A stretch of DNA of 39,776 bases from a virus. Positions 1 through 7,429 of this stretch are shown one piece after another. The notes under the pieces are model-generated. The model was not told the origin of the DNA. It saw nothing but the letters and a program-made list of their open reading frames with translations, and did not search any database. The stretch lies in the IMG/VR virus record IMGVR_UViG_3300025598_000079, positions 1 through 39,776 of that record. One strand, written 5' to 3'. The translations under genes were made by a program, and so were the position numbers. The first letter of the stretch is position 1, and every line of letters begins with the position of its first letter.

Positions 1-294
1 TAAATTTTGATCATTGTGCGCCTTGGAGAGGTAGCCAAAGCAGCCTAATGTAGTTATCAGCATAAGTATGGCAACTGCCACTACTCCGTAAGTTTTCATT
101 AGCAAAGGTGCTCGTTCCCAATATGCTTTGATCCAGCTCGCTATTACTAGTTTCCCTACACCTAAACTGATTCCCATTACTGCTACAGGAATAGGCGAGG
201 CTGAAAATATAGCCATTAGCCCCATTATAGAATAAAATTCCGCTACTGCGGATATTGATAATCCTGATATTAATAGTAAAATTGCTAATATCAT
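1..294 (-). CDS. Phage multi-pass membrane protein, partial (C-terminus beyond window)
   Basis: An open frame of 98 codons starts at the ATG at 294-292 and runs off the left edge. The product is very hydrophobic. It begins MILAILLLISGL and continues through AIFSASPIPVAVMGISLGVG and a third hydrophobic stretch, VVAVAILMLITTLGCFGYLS, ending KAHNDQNL at the edge. That suggests at least three membrane segments with a short soluble segment (SWIKAYWERAPLLMKTYG) between the last two. From memory this pattern (GKL.(I/T)ASW...W..AP.L(L/M)KTY) recurs in a large virion-associated protein of T4-like phages of aquatic bacteria. No enzymatic motif is visible in this part. The start overlaps the stop of the preceding small frame as ATGA, which suggests translational coupling. 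Confidence 0.7.
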   Translation of the reverse strand, partial: MILAILLLISGLSISAVAEFYSIMGLMAIFSASPIPVAVMGISLGVGKLVIASWIKAYWERAPLLMKTYGVVAVAILMLITTLGCFGYLSKAHNDQNL

Positions 295-515
295 TTTTTG
301 TGCCTACAATTAACGAAGTGCCATCTATTCATTGCCCCAGAAGGTCCGTGCAAATTACAATGCGGACAAATAACTATGGGATTATTACAAGGTTTTACTA
401 TTTTGCTAGAACAAATATATCCATCGTCGGGATGGCAATTTTTGCGGGTCCTAGAACCAATATACCAATTCAGCGTTGGAATGTGTGTCCATTTATAAAT
501 ATATCCGGTTGTCAT
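291..515 (-). pseudogene. Collapsed GIY-YIG homing endonuclease remnant
   Basis: This 74-codon frame joins two ends of a homing endonuclease. Residues 1-42 (GYIYKWTHIPTLNWYIGSRT, then DDGYICSSKIVKP) look like the start of a GIY-YIG domain. Residues about 48-74 (CPHC near 50-53, then NRWHF..C) look like the C-terminal zinc finger typical of such phage endonucleases. The catalytic middle (the usual Arg and Glu helices) is absent, so an internal in-frame deletion is the simplest reading. The frame is open and coupled by ATGA to the next gene, so a short zinc-finger peptide may still be made. A late-promoter-like CTAAATAA (521-528) lies five bases before the ATG, and there is no ribosome binding site. 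Confidence 0.6.
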
Positions 516-520
516 ATCAA

Positions 521-528
521 TTATTTAG
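521..528 (-). promoter_or_regulatory. Possible T4-type late promoter (CTAAATAA)
   Basis: CTAAATAA reads on the minus strand five bases before the ATG at 515. Transcription would begin at or next to the ATG, giving a leaderless message. The element is short and AT-rich, so it could occur by chance. Confidence 0.3.
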
Positions 529-572
529 TCCAAAGTACACTACTTTTAATCTACTTTAGTATAACATAAATT

Positions 573-767
573 TCAGTTGGGTCTTTGTAGATTTGCCCAC
601 GCTAACCATTGTTTGAACGCATGATACACAGCTTCTGCTTCTTTGGCATCTGCTGGTACTTTTTCGCCACGAACATAAAATCCATCCGGTTTGATGGCTA
701 ACATTTCGCTTGAATCAGCGGCAGTCCACCTTATAGTATTGGGTTCAATTTCGTTATTTGGCATCAT
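573..767 (-). CDS. Small conserved phage protein of unknown function
   Basis: The product has 64 residues starting MMPNNEIEPN. A longer frame opens upstream with a non-ATG start, but it would overlap the upstream gene deeply, so I chose the ATG at 767-765, which overlaps that gene by 14 bases. The core LAIKPDGFYVRGEKVPADAK and the end FKQWLAWANL match, from memory, a short protein common in T4-like phages of freshwater and marine bacteria. No catalytic motif is visible. It is co-transcribed with the two small genes upstream. Confidence 0.65.
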   Translation of the reverse strand: MMPNNEIEPNTIRWTAADSSEMLAIKPDGFYVRGEKVPADAKEAEAVYHAFKQWLAWANLQRPN

Positions 768-1047
768 GTTTAGCTGATTTAGGTTTTTTTGGTTTGCTGA
801 GTTTTGCCGCAGGCGCAATTTTTTCTTTGATAATCAGCGCCCCTTTGTAGGTCCAATCTCCGCCAACTTCGTCATTGACTCTGCCGGTAATGCGCTTAAA
901 ACTGGCACGACCGTTTTCTGTTAGTCTAAACTCGTGAAATTCTTCTTCGTCGAGGACAAATTCAATCACTGGCCCTTTTTCGGAATTCTTGGCAAGTTCT
1001 AAATCCATTTTTTCAAAAATAGAAAAATTTCTGCGTGTTACTTTCAT
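754..1047 (-). CDS. Hypothetical protein with basic C-terminal tail
   Basis: A 97-residue protein, MKVTRRNFSIFEKMDLE..., not recognised. The first 75 residues look globular. The last 20 or so are rich in Lys, Pro and Ala (KLSKPKKPKSAKHDAK), which suggests a flexible tail that may bind nucleic acid. The start lies one base past the upstream stop and the end overlaps the next gene by 14 bases, so it is part of a small operon. Confidence 0.6.
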   Translation of the reverse strand: MKVTRRNFSIFEKMDLELAKNSEKGPVIEFVLDEEEFHEFRLTENGRASFKRITGRVNDEVGGDWTYKGALIIKEKIAPAAKLSKPKKPKSAKHDAK

Positions 1048-1048
1048 G

Positions 1049-1330
1049 TTATGCTTGTCTAATGTTAGTTTGTAGCTGTGATATAAAAAGTGCTAATTCT
1101 GTTTGAGTCAGAATAAAATTAAGTATCGAATATGTATTACCGCTGGTGCTTATTGATCCGAGATGCTGTCCGTGCTTTAATTCAATTTCGATATTTACGT
1201 TATTGTTATCTGCTGGCTTTATCGTATAAATCATAATATCACTGACATCCAATGATAATGTTCCGCTTGCCGCAGGTGACTTTGGTGTTAAATATGTTTT
1301 TATTTTTGCTATTATTGATGTAATACTCAT
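1049..1330 (-). CDS. Hypothetical protein, first gene of a late-type operon
   Basis: A 93-residue protein, not recognised. It contains alternating beta-like stretches (GTLSLDVSDIMIYTI, NVNIEIELKHGQHLG) and a C-terminal helix. The ATG at 1330 follows a GAGGAAAATTTAA ribosome binding site, and a late-promoter-like CTAAATAT lies at 1359-1366. This is probably where transcription of the three-gene group starts. Confidence 0.6.
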   Translation of the reverse strand: MSITSIIAKIKTYLTPKSPAASGTLSLDVSDIMIYTIKPADNNNVNIEIELKHGQHLGSISTSGNTYSILNFILTQTELALFISQLQTNIRQA

Positions 1331-1358
1331 TTAAATTTTCCTCTATATACATGAATAT

Positions 1359-1366
1359 ATATTTAG
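1359..1366 (-). promoter_or_regulatory. Probable T4-type late promoter (CTAAATAT)
   Basis: TCAGCTAAATATA on the minus strand matches the tail-fibre upstream element (14850-14857) base for base over 13 positions. A start about six bases downstream gives a leader of roughly 23 bases containing GAGG before the ATG at 1330. The element overlaps the stop codon of the upstream gene. Confidence 0.5.
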
Positions 1367-1926
1367 CTGATTTCAGCCTTGAATTTATCTGCGTCTTCTT
1401 TGGTGAGTTCGCCGTTTTGTACACGGTGAGCAAGTGTTGCCAAGGCTTTGTTGATGTAGTCATTGAGCGTGACATTATCTTTGTGTGCAGCTAACGCGGC
1501 TTGTAAGATTACGTCATCAGGTAAATCCAAACTCATCATAACACTGGTATCATATTCTTTACCTTCTTTGATAGCTTGTGCCTTTTCCAAGAAATCTTCT
1601 ACAACATCTAAATCCACGTACTCAACATAGTCCCACGCATACTTAGAATCTGTCCCACGACGCTTGCTTTCTTTCTTTTGCTTTTTGATATAGTCAGGGT
1701 TGATCATGCGATAAGCACGATCATTGGTATAGTCGCAGACTTCTACTTCATATACCTTTTGTGTCTTGGTGCTAAACACAATGTTAAAATTGTATCCACC
1801 GGAACCGTGAACACCATTCCAACTGCTTAACATATAGCTGTTAGGTCCGTAACATTGCCAACCATAAACACCACCTTCAGTGATTTTATAGTCTATCAAT
1901 TCCATAAATTCTTTTATTGTAAGCAT
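1363..1926 (-). CDS. Conserved phage protein with possible ribbon-helix-helix-like C-terminus
   Basis: A 187-residue product starting MLTIKEFMELIDYK. I chose the ATG at 1926 because AAAGGAAATATC precedes it; the longer frame to 1968 would overlap the upstream gene. The middle (SYMLSSWNGVHGSGGYN, VYEVEVCDY) appears to be a beta-rich domain. The C-terminal section, LPDDVILQAALAAHKDNVTL followed by NDYINKALATLAHR, has the strand-helix-helix pattern of ribbon-helix-helix or HicB-like proteins, so DNA binding is possible. I do not know its role. It lies directly downstream of the ligase operon. Confidence 0.6.
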   Translation of the reverse strand: MLTIKEFMELIDYKITEGGVYGWQCYGPNSYMLSSWNGVHGSGGYNFNIVFSTKTQKVYEVEVCDYTNDRAYRMINPDYIKKQKKESKRRGTDSKYAWDYVEYVDLDVVEDFLEKAQAIKEGKEYDTSVMMSLDLPDDVILQAALAAHKDNVTLNDYINKALATLAHRVQNGELTKEDADKFKAEIS

Positions 1927-1939
1927 GATATTTCCTTTG

Positions 1940-2494
1940 TTAATCTGTACAGTCTTGAGTTTTTTCAATCCAACCTAGTTTAAATAAATCCTCGCGGATT
2001 TCGTCAGTGACAACACTTTCTCCTACATAAGTTCTATGATCTTCGTCTGAGTTTGGGATTCTTCCGTCTAACCCCCATCCTTTTTCTTTGCTACCGATAC
2101 CACTACAGTACCATTCAATATAATCACCTTTTTCTTGCATGTCGGCAACAATACCGCCAGCGTGTCTCCAACTACAGCTCCACTTGGTGTCGGTGAGTAT
2201 TGGCCATACGTCATTTTTCATCCAATCTGTATTACACATTGCGGCATACAAATTTTGAGCATAATTGTCTGACTTTTTAACTTTGTCGCACATTTCTTTT
2301 GAGCTACGGAGATCATACTCCATGTTGTTCTTTTGCCAAGCAGGATCTTTAAGATTTTCTTCATCCTGCTCACGCCAAGTCTTGTACATGGCAACATAGT
2401 TGGGATTGGGCTCTTTGCCTTCTTCCTCACAGTGTTTGATATATCTTTCTTTTTGGAAAGTATGTCTATCAGGGCTGGAATTTATCTTTGTCAT
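1940..2494 (-). CDS. Conserved phage protein, unknown function
   Basis: A 184-residue protein rich in Asp, Glu, Lys and Trp. The C-terminal half (KWSCSWRHAGGIVADMQEKG, DYIEWYCSGI, then ESVVTDEIREDLFKLGW) resembles a conserved protein of T4-like phages with no known function. The N-terminal 100 residues look helical and charged. Its ATG overlaps the ligase stop as TAATG, so the two are probably translationally coupled. No catalytic motif is evident. Confidence 0.65.
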   Translation of the reverse strand: MTKINSSPDRHTFQKERYIKHCEEEGKEPNPNYVAMYKTWREQDEENLKDPAWQKNNMEYDLRSSKEMCDKVKKSDNYAQNLYAAMCNTDWMKNDVWPILTDTKWSCSWRHAGGIVADMQEKGDYIEWYCSGIGSKEKGWGLDGRIPNSDEDHRTYVGESVVTDEIREDLFKLGWIEKTQDCTD

Positions 2495-3879
2495 TATAAT
2501 TTTTCACCTACTTCAAATCCGCGGAAACGAGAGAATCTAGGAAACCGCAAACTATAAGAGCCATCTTGGTTTTGTGTAACGGCATCTGCCAATACCTCAA
2601 CCACCATGCCCAACAACTCATCACGGTTATTCCAGTATTCATCTCTATCAGCATCGCTAAATCCACTGCCAACATTTACTTGTACAGTTCTGTTATCGTC
2701 AACACCTTCACATATTATAGCACCTAACCTACCTTGATTCCTACCGGTACCTTCTTCAAAACCTACGATATTGAGATCTAAACTGATTACAGGTTTCCAT
2801 TTTAGCCATGCACTTGATCGCTTAGACTCATAAGGAGCGGCGATGTTTTTAATCATGATGCCTTCTAGACCTGCGGTAACGGCATCGTTGGCATACCTAC
2901 GCAATTGGTCATGTCCTTCTGCGGTATCTAAATCTACTTCAATACCTTGGGTAACCTTTAGGCATGATTTGCTTTCCAACACTGGGCGGAATTCTTCAAG
3001 AATTTTGGTACGATTTCCTTGAGTGGTTTTCCAAATTCCTTCTTCAAAGGCATCCAAAGGCACAAGATCAAAAATATTGTAAACCATTTCTTTGGTTTCA
3101 ACATCGCGTTTTCGTTGAGCTTGCTTCATTAAGGATTGGAAGCTTTCTCCTATGACTTCTCCATCAAACACCCACCCAGTACGATTAAACCCATCAAAGG
3201 TCTTTAGTTGTGCCGCTACTTCAAGTATGGCTTGTTCAATGGCTGGGAAATTTTCAAACAATTTACCATTTCTGCTGAATAGTTGAACAACTTCTGCGTT
3301 AGGCTTTATCAGCGCTATCACACGAACTCCATCAAGTTTACCTTCAAGGCGTTTGATACCTCGCATTTTAGCCGGTTGATCATTTGAATCTTGAGCCAGT
3401 TGGCAACTGAATACCGGAACTTCCCACTGCGTTCCTTTCAATACTTTATTTAAAGTACGTTCAGTGATACCACATCGCAGATCCTTGATTAATACACGAC
3501 GTGCTAGATTATTCCATTCTTCGCTGTCAAACAATTCACTGACTTCCGCAATAGCATCACGTGCGGCATGTCCGGTAATACTTCGAGTTTGTAACGAACC
3601 ACACAATGACCAAAATGTCCGCCAAGGATTTGGTCTGTTGACTAATCCTGTAGTTTCCGGTACTTTTTTAACACCGAATACAAAAAATGGATTGTACGTT
3701 AAAAAACAATTAAACAAAAAACACTGAGCTTGCGCGGAGCCTACCTGCGCGGCAACCAGTGCCTTTTCAATCACTGATTCTTTGTGTAGTCTGCTGTCAG
3801 AACTTTCTAAGTCTCGAATCCATTCAGCAACAACTGTTACCCCGGAAAAATTCGTTTCATCATTGTAATTAATTTTCAT
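2494..3879 (-). CDS. ATP-dependent DNA ligase (T4 gp30 type)
   Basis: This 461-residue enzyme seals DNA nicks through a lysyl-AMP intermediate. The nucleotidyltransferase motifs are in order: motif I KLDGVR with Lys181 as adenylated residue, motif III VFDGE (237-241), motif IV EGIMIKN (339-345) and motif V AWLKWKP (357-363). An OB-fold domain follows (about 365-461). The N-terminal 160 residues form the DNA-binding domain of this family. Length and order fit T4 gp30. The start is supported by TAGGAAAAT just before the ATG. It probably acts in joining replication fragments together with the helicase and primase at the other end of the window. Confidence 0.93.
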   Translation of the reverse strand: MKINYNDETNFSGVTVVAEWIRDLESSDSRLHKESVIEKALVAAQVGSAQAQCFLFNCFLTYNPFFVFGVKKVPETTGLVNRPNPWRTFWSLCGSLQTRSITGHAARDAIAEVSELFDSEEWNNLARRVLIKDLRCGITERTLNKVLKGTQWEVPVFSCQLAQDSNDQPAKMRGIKRLEGKLDGVRVIALIKPNAEVVQLFSRNGKLFENFPAIEQAILEVAAQLKTFDGFNRTGWVFDGEVIGESFQSLMKQAQRKRDVETKEMVYNIFDLVPLDAFEEGIWKTTQGNRTKILEEFRPVLESKSCLKVTQGIEVDLDTAEGHDQLRRYANDAVTAGLEGIMIKNIAAPYESKRSSAWLKWKPVISLDLNIVGFEEGTGRNQGRLGAIICEGVDDNRTVQVNVGSGFSDADRDEYWNNRDELLGMVVEVLADAVTQNQDGSYSLRFPRFSRFRGFEVGEKL

Positions 3880-3888
3880 ATTTTCCTA

Positions 3889-4266
3889 TTACCAAGAACT
3901 GTTATAAAAAACTTTCAGACCTAAAAATAATTCTGCTCGCGCCGCTTGTATAAAATCCAAGTCACGCTGTTTATAAAATACATCTGCGTCATCACCGAAA
4001 AAGAATCCAGATGTAGCAGGCAAAGAACCTTCATTGACTGCTTGTTCTAGTTTGTCTAAATCTTCCCAAGTGAGTTCAAGTTCAACACCATTGAAATTCA
4101 TGGCCTGCGCAGAGTCTGCGTTGGAGCCACCTTTGCTGAGCCACAACTGTTCAAACCATCCATGTAAATTTGGATGCTTGCGCCAATAAGCCAACTCGCG
4201 AGGTTCTGTGTCTTTACTTCGAGATTCTGCTTTGGTAGCGACATAAGCATACATATCTAAGCCCAT
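3889..4266 (-). CDS. Conserved MGLDMY-type hypothetical protein
   Basis: A 125-residue protein that starts MGLDMYAYVATKA and continues ELAYWRKHPNLHGWFEQLW. That signature belongs to a widespread family of unknown function found in phages and bacteria. The conserved YWRKH.NLHGW segment and the acidic FGDDADVFYKQRDLDF near the end suggest a compact single domain. No catalytic role can be assigned from sequence. It lies ten bases upstream of the ligase gene and is probably co-transcribed with it from the promoter near 4523-4551. Confidence 0.75.
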   Translation of the reverse strand: MGLDMYAYVATKAESRSKDTEPRELAYWRKHPNLHGWFEQLWLSKGGSNADSAQAMNFNGVELELTWEDLDKLEQAVNEGSLPATSGFFFGDDADVFYKQRDLDFIQAARAELFLGLKVFYNSSW

Positions 4267-4276
4267 TGCTTACTCC

Positions 4277-4498
4277 TCAATTGTGCTTAATTTGATTAAT
4301 GATGATGTTAGCTTCAGGAAAACCCTGCGCTTCTTTATCTGCCAATTCTTTTTCAACAATCATTTCATGTGCTTGTTCTAGATTTGATTCAAAATCACTG
4401 AGTGCTAATCGCTGAACTGCGATGATGAGATTCATTGGTGCGTTGACTGGAACTGTATTGTACTTGCGAATCATATACTGCCAATTGGGTGTTGTCAT
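4277..4498 (-). CDS. Small hypothetical protein, first gene of the ligase transcription unit
   Basis: 73 residues starting MTTPNWQYMIRKYNTVPVNA. A longer frame opens at 4537, but it begins upstream of the -10 element of the promoter at 4523-4551. The transcript cannot contain that start, so the ATG at 4498, preceded by AAGGAAG, is used. The product is helical and charged in its second half. Not recognised. Confidence 0.6.
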   Translation of the reverse strand: MTTPNWQYMIRKYNTVPVNAPMNLIIAVQRLALSDFESNLEQAHEMIVEKELADKEAQGFPEANIIINQIKHN

Positions 4499-4522
4499 GT
4501 GACGTGCTTCCTTTATGTCACT

Positions 4523-4551
4523 ATTATATGCTCGCAAAGATTATTTGTCAA
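4523..4551 (-). promoter_or_regulatory. Early sigma70-type promoter TTGACA-17-TATAAT
   Basis: The -35 TTGACA is at 4546-4551 and the -10 TATAAT at 4523-4528, with a 17-bp spacer: both hexamers are consensus. It drives the unit 4498 to about 1940, including DNA ligase. A TGTTG-N8-CAACA dyad lies a few bases upstream (4557-4574). Confidence 0.85.
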
Positions 4552-4578
4552 CCCAGTGTTGTTTTTCCGCAACAAACG

Positions 4579-4606
4579 AAAAAGTCCACAGACTTAACTG
4601 TGGACT
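4579..4606 (-). terminator. Rho-independent terminator
   Basis: A perfect 9-bp stem (4583-4591 with 4598-4606, AGTCCACAG/CTGTGGACT) has a six-base loop and is followed on the minus strand by a T-tract (4579-4583). The TAA of a reading frame through 4597-4757 falls exactly in the loop. It ends the unit that begins with the exported protein at 4963. Confidence 0.8.
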
Positions 4607-4757
4607 TCTCGATGCTTTTTAAGCGCCAGTTGCCTAGCTAGAAATAACCTAAATCGAACATGATCTGAAAGTGATTCTTCTTTGACATCTTCGAGAATTA
4701 GTTTATTGTGGTTACGTCCTAATACCAAAACATCATTTATTAAAATGACGTCATTGG
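4594..4757 (-). other. Possible coding segment in a second frame downstream of the exported protein
   Basis: After the stop of the small exported protein, a different frame stays open to the terminator and reads NDVILINDVLVLGRNHNKLI, then EDVKEESLSDHVRFRLFLAR and QLALKKHREVHS. The composition looks like a real folded phage protein, not random sequence. The stop codon sits in the terminator loop, as expected for a genuine gene end. However, there is no ATG or GTG with a ribosome binding site, only an in-frame TTG inside the segment. Options are re-initiation, a frameshift from the preceding gene, or a recently broken gene. Confidence 0.4.
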
Positions 4758-4759
4758 AA

Positions 4760-4963
4760 TTACTTTGTGGTAGCAGATACAGGTGCTTTGACAGCCGGTG
4801 TAGCGAGTACTTTTTTGTGCTCCTTTGTTGGAGCCGGACTTTTGTTGTTGGCAGTTTGCGCTCCGGGTGCCGCAACTGGGGCTGTGGTAACAACTGGTGC
4901 TGTGGTAGCGGCAATTGAAGAAATAGCAAAAACGGTTAACAAAGATAAGACTAGTGATTTCAT
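4760..4963 (-). CDS. Small exported Ala/Pro/Thr-rich protein
   Basis: 67 residues. The N-terminus MKSLVLSLLTVFAISSIAAT is a typical signal peptide with a likely cleavage after about residue 19. The mature part is a low-complexity chain of Ala, Pro, Thr, Val and Lys (TTAPVVTTAPVAAP...PTKEHKK), so it is probably an extended periplasmic or surface peptide. AAGGAAATTACC precedes the ATG. A perfect 11-bp inverted repeat (4984-5008) lies in its leader. No family recognised. Confidence 0.7.
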   Translation of the reverse strand: MKSLVLSLLTVFAISSIAATTAPVVTTAPVAAPGAQTANNKSPAPTKEHKKVLATPAVKAPVSATTK

Positions 4964-4983
4964 GGTAATTTCCTTTTTTTAAG

Positions 4984-5008
4984 ATATACAAGAACTATTC
5001 TTGTATAT
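4984..5008. promoter_or_regulatory. Perfect 11-bp inverted repeat in leader of the exported protein gene
   Basis: ATATACAAGAA (4984-4994) and TTCTTGTATAT (4998-5008) pair perfectly around a three-base gap. No T-run follows on the minus strand, so it is not a standard terminator. It may be a dimeric repressor operator or an mRNA-stabilising hairpin about 20 bases before the start codon. Confidence 0.6.
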
Positions 5009-5050
5009 ACATATAACGCGGTAGATTCGCAAAAGGTTTACACGTTTTGG

Positions 5051-5899
5051 TTAAGTTGAAGGAATATTAGAACTTACACCAATGCCCATACTGGATAAAT
5101 TGGTTTGTGATTGACGCAGACTTGCGATGATAGATTGACCAGACAAACTGCTCATATCTGCCAATGCTTGTATGTAACTGCCCAATTCTCCCGCGTTCAT
5201 TTTTTGCCCCAACACAGGTAATCCCAGCACAAAACTATAGACGGAATTGGTATTATTGGCCGTAAAGGCTGAGAAATTTATACCTGCTTGATTTTGAAGA
5301 TTTACTTCGCTTTTCAACTGAGCGATGATGCTGGACCACAGGCTGTTTAATTCCGCTGTTTGCTGGGGATACGCTGATGCCAAAGTGGCAATTATTGTCT
5401 TGGCGGCAGGAATCAACGCTGTGGTAAATGCTACATCAGCATTGGCATATACTCCTGCGGCAACACCTACAGGTACGGTAACGGACCCAGTGGGGTTACC
5501 ATAAACTCCAGTGACGGTGTTGTACATTCTTTGGTAAACATCACTTAACTGAGTGAGATCCATGGTGGCAAAAATCTTTATCGTGTTAGTCAGCACCTGC
5601 GAACTCACCGCGCCTGTCGCCGCCCCTAAAATGTCAGTGATTAACACCGTACCATTTACGCCGGTGCCTTTGCTTACTTTGGCAGTGATGGCAGTCACAG
5701 CATCAGCATGAACTGGTGCCGTTAGGCTATTGATTAAATCAAGCCCTGCTGTGGTTTGAACCTGTGCTACTGCTTGTGCGAATTTAGGTAATGTTATGGT
5801 GTTGATGTTGGTAATACCCAACAAGGACACTGACAATGCTTTATTTGCGATTGCCATATCTACAGGAATCATTTGATTAAGTTTATCTAGTGCGCTCAT
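5051..5899 (-). CDS. Probable virion or baseplate-associated protein
   Basis: A 282-residue protein with low charge and abundant Ala, Thr, Ser, Asn and Gln, e.g. VTAITAKVSKGTGVNGTVLI. That composition is common in structural phage proteins. It contains a run of predicted helices with few charged residues and ends with a Ser/Asn-rich tail. The start overlaps the stop of the 317-residue gene by ATGA. Both lie directly downstream of the PAAR gene, so a role at the spike or baseplate tip is plausible but inferred from position. No family recognised. Confidence 0.7.
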   Translation of the reverse strand: MSALDKLNQMIPVDMAIANKALSVSLLGITNINTITLPKFAQAVAQVQTTAGLDLINSLTAPVHADAVTAITAKVSKGTGVNGTVLITDILGAATGAVSSQVLTNTIKIFATMDLTQLSDVYQRMYNTVTGVYGNPTGSVTVPVGVAAGVYANADVAFTTALIPAAKTIIATLASAYPQQTAELNSLWSSIIAQLKSEVNLQNQAGINFSAFTANNTNSVYSFVLGLPVLGQKMNAGELGSYIQALADMSSLSGQSIIASLRQSQTNLSSMGIGVSSNIPST

Positions 5900-6849
5900 A
5901 CCAGTGTCTTCAAAGTAACGTCAGGCATAACCAAAGTCAAATTTGTATTGACAGTGCCGCCAGAATCTTTATAAATGTTTTGCTTGACATTATCCACGCC
6001 AATCATGGTAAGTGTTTGAAAACTATCGGGGAATATTTTAGCAGGATTTAATAAATCAGCCATGCTGGTGATGTTTGCAGTAGTGACACCGAAGATAGTC
6101 AAGATGGGCGTCAACATATCGCCAGTGATGGATAACATTGCCGCATACATGGCTTTTTGTTCACTTATACCTGCGGTGGAATTGGGTTCAGTAAGTTTCA
6201 ACACGGTATCCAAACTTACTCCGTAAGCAGTAAAAGCCAAGGATATTTCCGGAGTAACGCCTCCTAGCTTTGCCAATTGTTGTATCAATGCCAAGGGTGT
6301 GCCTAATTCATTTAAATTACTTAAGTCAATTAAAGATCCCAAATTAGCCAAGTCTTGTGCCAATGCTGTAGTGTCACTAGCAACATCACTGATGCCACCG
6401 GTAATCATGCTGTTCATATCAGTAAAGGTATTGGCGAGATAATCTTGGCTGTTTGTTGAACTGTTTATAACAGAATTGGTAGTGTCACAGTAAATGCCTG
6501 CTTGACTTACCGCTTGTAAGAATTTAGTAACATCGCCAGCGCCCAAGTAAGCAATCGCGGTATTTTTTAATAACTCACTCATAGACTCTACTGGATAATC
6601 TACAGCATTGGCTGATGGTATGCTATCACTTAGCGCTGGACATATACCACTTGCCAAGGTTTTTAATTGGTTAACTGTAGATGTTGTCAAAGAATTATTG
6701 ACGGCGTTGATGGTATTGGTTAGCAAGCCCACTGGCGTTTGACTAGCGTATGATGATATGACAGCAACAAAATCTTGACTAGGTACTAGACCCTGGTTGT
6801 GTAGTAATCCAGCAGTGACGTTGATTTGTAATGGGGTTAGATTTGACAC
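5896..6849 (-). CDS. Probable virion or baseplate-associated protein
   Basis: A 317-residue protein, MSNLTPLQINVTAGLLHNQG..., similar in composition to the next gene: Leu, Thr, Asn and Ser rich with very few charges. The two may be distant relatives or parts of one complex, since they are coupled by ATGA and follow the PAAR tip protein. A helical Ala/Leu-rich pattern recurs (LAQDLANLGSLIDLSNLNEL). No catalytic motif or signal peptide is seen. Assignment as structural rests on composition and neighbours only. Confidence 0.7.
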   Translation of the reverse strand: MSNLTPLQINVTAGLLHNQGLVPSQDFVAVISSYASQTPVGLLTNTINAVNNSLTTSTVNQLKTLASGICPALSDSIPSANAVDYPVESMSELLKNTAIAYLGAGDVTKFLQAVSQAGIYCDTTNSVINSSTNSQDYLANTFTDMNSMITGGISDVASDTTALAQDLANLGSLIDLSNLNELGTPLALIQQLAKLGGVTPEISLAFTAYGVSLDTVLKLTEPNSTAGISEQKAMYAAMLSITGDMLTPILTIFGVTTANITSMADLLNPAKIFPDSFQTLTMIGVDNVKQNIYKDSGGTVNTNLTLVMPDVTLKTLV

Positions 6850-6851
6850 CG

Positions 6852-7121
6852 TTATCCGCCGACTCTAACATTGGGACTGCCGCCGACTCTTGAGTCACCG
6901 CAGGTATCAGCATCTCCGGTTTTAATCACAGGAATGTTGGCAGCTCTTACAGAAGATTGAGTATTGCGGGTTTTTGGGCCGCCATGTTCGCCCAAGCCAT
7001 GACCGGATACTGGATTGCCATTTACAGAAATAGGTATTCCGTTGACTCGCACTGAATTAACCCCTTGAAGTATACTTCCACCGCCTGAGTCTGAATCGCC
7101 TACTCTCTGTACTGCTGACAT
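6852..7121 (-). CDS. PAAR-repeat spike-tip protein (T4 gp5.4 type)
   Basis: An 89-residue protein that would form the sharp, metal-bound tip of the central tail spike that pierces the outer membrane. It has the alternating short-strand pattern of PAAR proteins: GGGSILQGVNSVRVNGIPIS, then VNGNPVSGHGLGEHGG, then ANIPVIKTGDADTCG and NVRVGG. The His residues around 42 and 46 and the Cys near 74 are candidate metal ligands. Length fits stand-alone phage PAAR proteins. It lies just upstream of the two large low-charge proteins and downstream of a small LSm-like protein. Confidence 0.88.
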   Translation of the reverse strand: MSAVQRVGDSDSGGGSILQGVNSVRVNGIPISVNGNPVSGHGLGEHGGPKTRNTQSSVRAANIPVIKTGDADTCGDSRVGGSPNVRVGG

Positions 7122-7125
7122 GTTT

Positions 7126-7428
7126 TTATCCTAATAAGATTTTACTACTACGCACTGCCTTAATACCGGTCGTAGCCTCTAAGTAATGATCGCAGATTTC
7201 TAATCTTGTCTTGCTAATCATAGCCACTGCTGATTTATTTATCGTAATATCTTCACTGGGATCTGCGGTAAAAATAGCAAAAATCAACTGGATACCTTTT
7301 TCTGTTGGTACCGCTGACAATGGATTAGATACGGTATACGAATCTTCGGAAATTCCAACTACCTTAGCCACCAATTCATTGGCGTTGGTTAGTGTAAATG
7401 TATAAACTGAATTTAATTCTACTTGCAT
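7126..7428 (-). CDS. Conserved phage protein, LSm-like beta-barrel pattern
   Basis: 100 residues starting MQVELNSVYTFTLTNANELV. The first 70 residues show the strand pattern of a small Sm-like barrel (VYTFTLTNANELVAKVVGIS, YTVSNPLSAV, KGIQLIFAIF). The tail HYLEATTGIKAVRSSKILLG resembles a conserved protein of T4-like cyanophages and relatives. Function unknown. It sits between glutaredoxin and PAAR in a close-packed run (two- to five-base gaps), which suggests polycistronic expression. Confidence 0.65.
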   Translation of the reverse strand: MQVELNSVYTFTLTNANELVAKVVGISEDSYTVSNPLSAVPTEKGIQLIFAIFTADPSEDITINKSAVAMISKTRLEICDHYLEATTGIKAVRSSKILLG

Positions 7429-7429
7429 A

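Noticed and set aside
255-569. Plus-strand frame of 104 codons (MIILILIVKLLISFF...)
   Set aside because: It lies opposite the truncated membrane protein and the GIY-YIG remnant and has no ribosome binding site. The minus-strand products have recognisable features.
4594-4929. A 111-residue protein from the start at 4929
   Set aside because: Its first half is a Leu/Pro/Gln-rich shadow of the signal-peptide gene in another frame. Only the last 54 codons look real and are reported separately.
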